This document shows, piece after piece, positions 63,745-64,000 of a stretch of 64,000 nt of DNA. A program made the translations under genes and the position numbers. The notes beneath the pieces are model-generated. The model had not been told where the DNA came from, ran no database searches, and saw nothing but the letters and a program-made list of their open reading frames with translations. The stretch's first letter is position 1. Each line of letters opens with the position of its first letter. The stretch is from Methylotenera oryzisoli_B (GTDB taxonomy: Bacteria > Pseudomonadota > Gammaproteobacteria > Burkholderiales > Methylophilaceae): assembly GCA_965613685.1 (NCBI GenBank), contig OZ277031.1, positions 1,616,807 through 1,680,806 of the forward strand, given 5' to 3'.

Positions 63745-64000
63745 GTATTACTCCAACAAGCAAATAGCTATAAAGGGCGCTATTAGACACGATAAGCATC
63801 TATTTTGTCAACGTTTATTTAGTTTTGTCTGGTAAGTAAATGCCTGTGGATAAGTTTAACTAAACAGGCTAAAATACCATCGTGCGCTGAATAAAAATAA
63901 ATAACAAAATTCACAGCCAAAAATTCAATAATTAGCAAAACAAAACAAGCGCTTAGATGCGTTTTTCTGGTAAATAAACGAAAGGAAATAACAATAGAAG
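63745..64000. other. Origin-side intergenic region (probable part of oriC)
   Basis: An AT-rich gap upstream of rpmH with a perfect DnaA box (TTATCCACA on the minus strand, 63845-63853) and AT-rich runs at 63885-63915. In many relatives dnaA lies just beyond, divergent from rpmH; an AAAGGA near the right edge may be its ribosome site. dnaA itself is outside the window. Confidence 0.65.

Overview
The window is chromosomal DNA from a betaproteobacterium, most likely of the Nitrosomonadales/Methylophilales group. The evidence is the rpmH-rnpA-yidD-yidC-mnmE, mnmG-rsmG-parA-parB-atpIBEFHAGDC and priA/argS/SPOR/dsbA blocks, together with moderate-GC core genes. The right end approaches the replication origin: rpmH reads away from an AT-rich gap carrying a perfect DnaA box, and a parS site lies about 4 kb away.

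Layout. 1-5.3 kb: end of rpoD, tRNA-Ile(CAU), a small winged-helix gene, a Cys-rich hemerythrin, an orphan MSHA-type secretin/TPR pair (mshL and an MshN-like gene) and a Bfd-like [2Fe-2S] protein. 5.3-18.9 kb: an AT-rich, island-like region inserted in tRNA-His. 18.9-33.1 kb: tRNA-His/Arg/Pro, folD, dksA, an MBL-fold enzyme, cytochrome b561, MAPEG, hemE, gltD, gltB, hemL, thiE, thiD and tRNA-Gly. 33.2-35.2 kb: a nuclease-helicase (DUF2075) gene broken by one extra G. 35.2-47.4 kb: priA, argS, a SPOR protein, dsbA, an SDR, a 145-bp tandem repeat copied from the ettA 3' end, ettA, yaeQ, glmS and glmU. 47.5-63.8 kb: the ATP synthase operon, parB-parA, rsmG-mnmG, a DUF1924 cytochrome, parS, mnmE, yidC, yidD, rnpA and rpmH.

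The island is the unusual part. It consists of two tandem units bounded by three att-like sites. A 53-bp direct repeat of the tRNA-His 3' half marks the outer ends (5342-5394 and 18876-18928), and a 178-bp left-end repeat occurs at 5389 and again at 12563. The original tRNA-His terminator is still visible at 5311-5339, now 13.5 kb away from its tRNA. Each unit starts with a compact family-A-polymerase-like gene (5747 and 13330). A tyrosine integrase sits next to tRNA-His. Paired AGGACAAA-type motifs spaced 11 bp apart lie in both left-end repeats and in the integrase leader, which suggests integrase arm sites. Unit 1 cargo is a membrane/secreted gene pair, a DUF6804 protein, a nuclease with an Excalibur domain, a Sel1-repeat protein and a GIY-YIG gene. 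The GIY-YIG gene is translationally coupled to the first 22 codons of an HNH-HIT gene that is cut off exactly at the middle junction. Unit 2 carries the intact HNH-HIT gene and an autotransporter. The polymerase-like/GIY-YIG/HNH-HIT combination is the best candidate here for an undescribed mobile or defence module. No function is proven by sequence alone.
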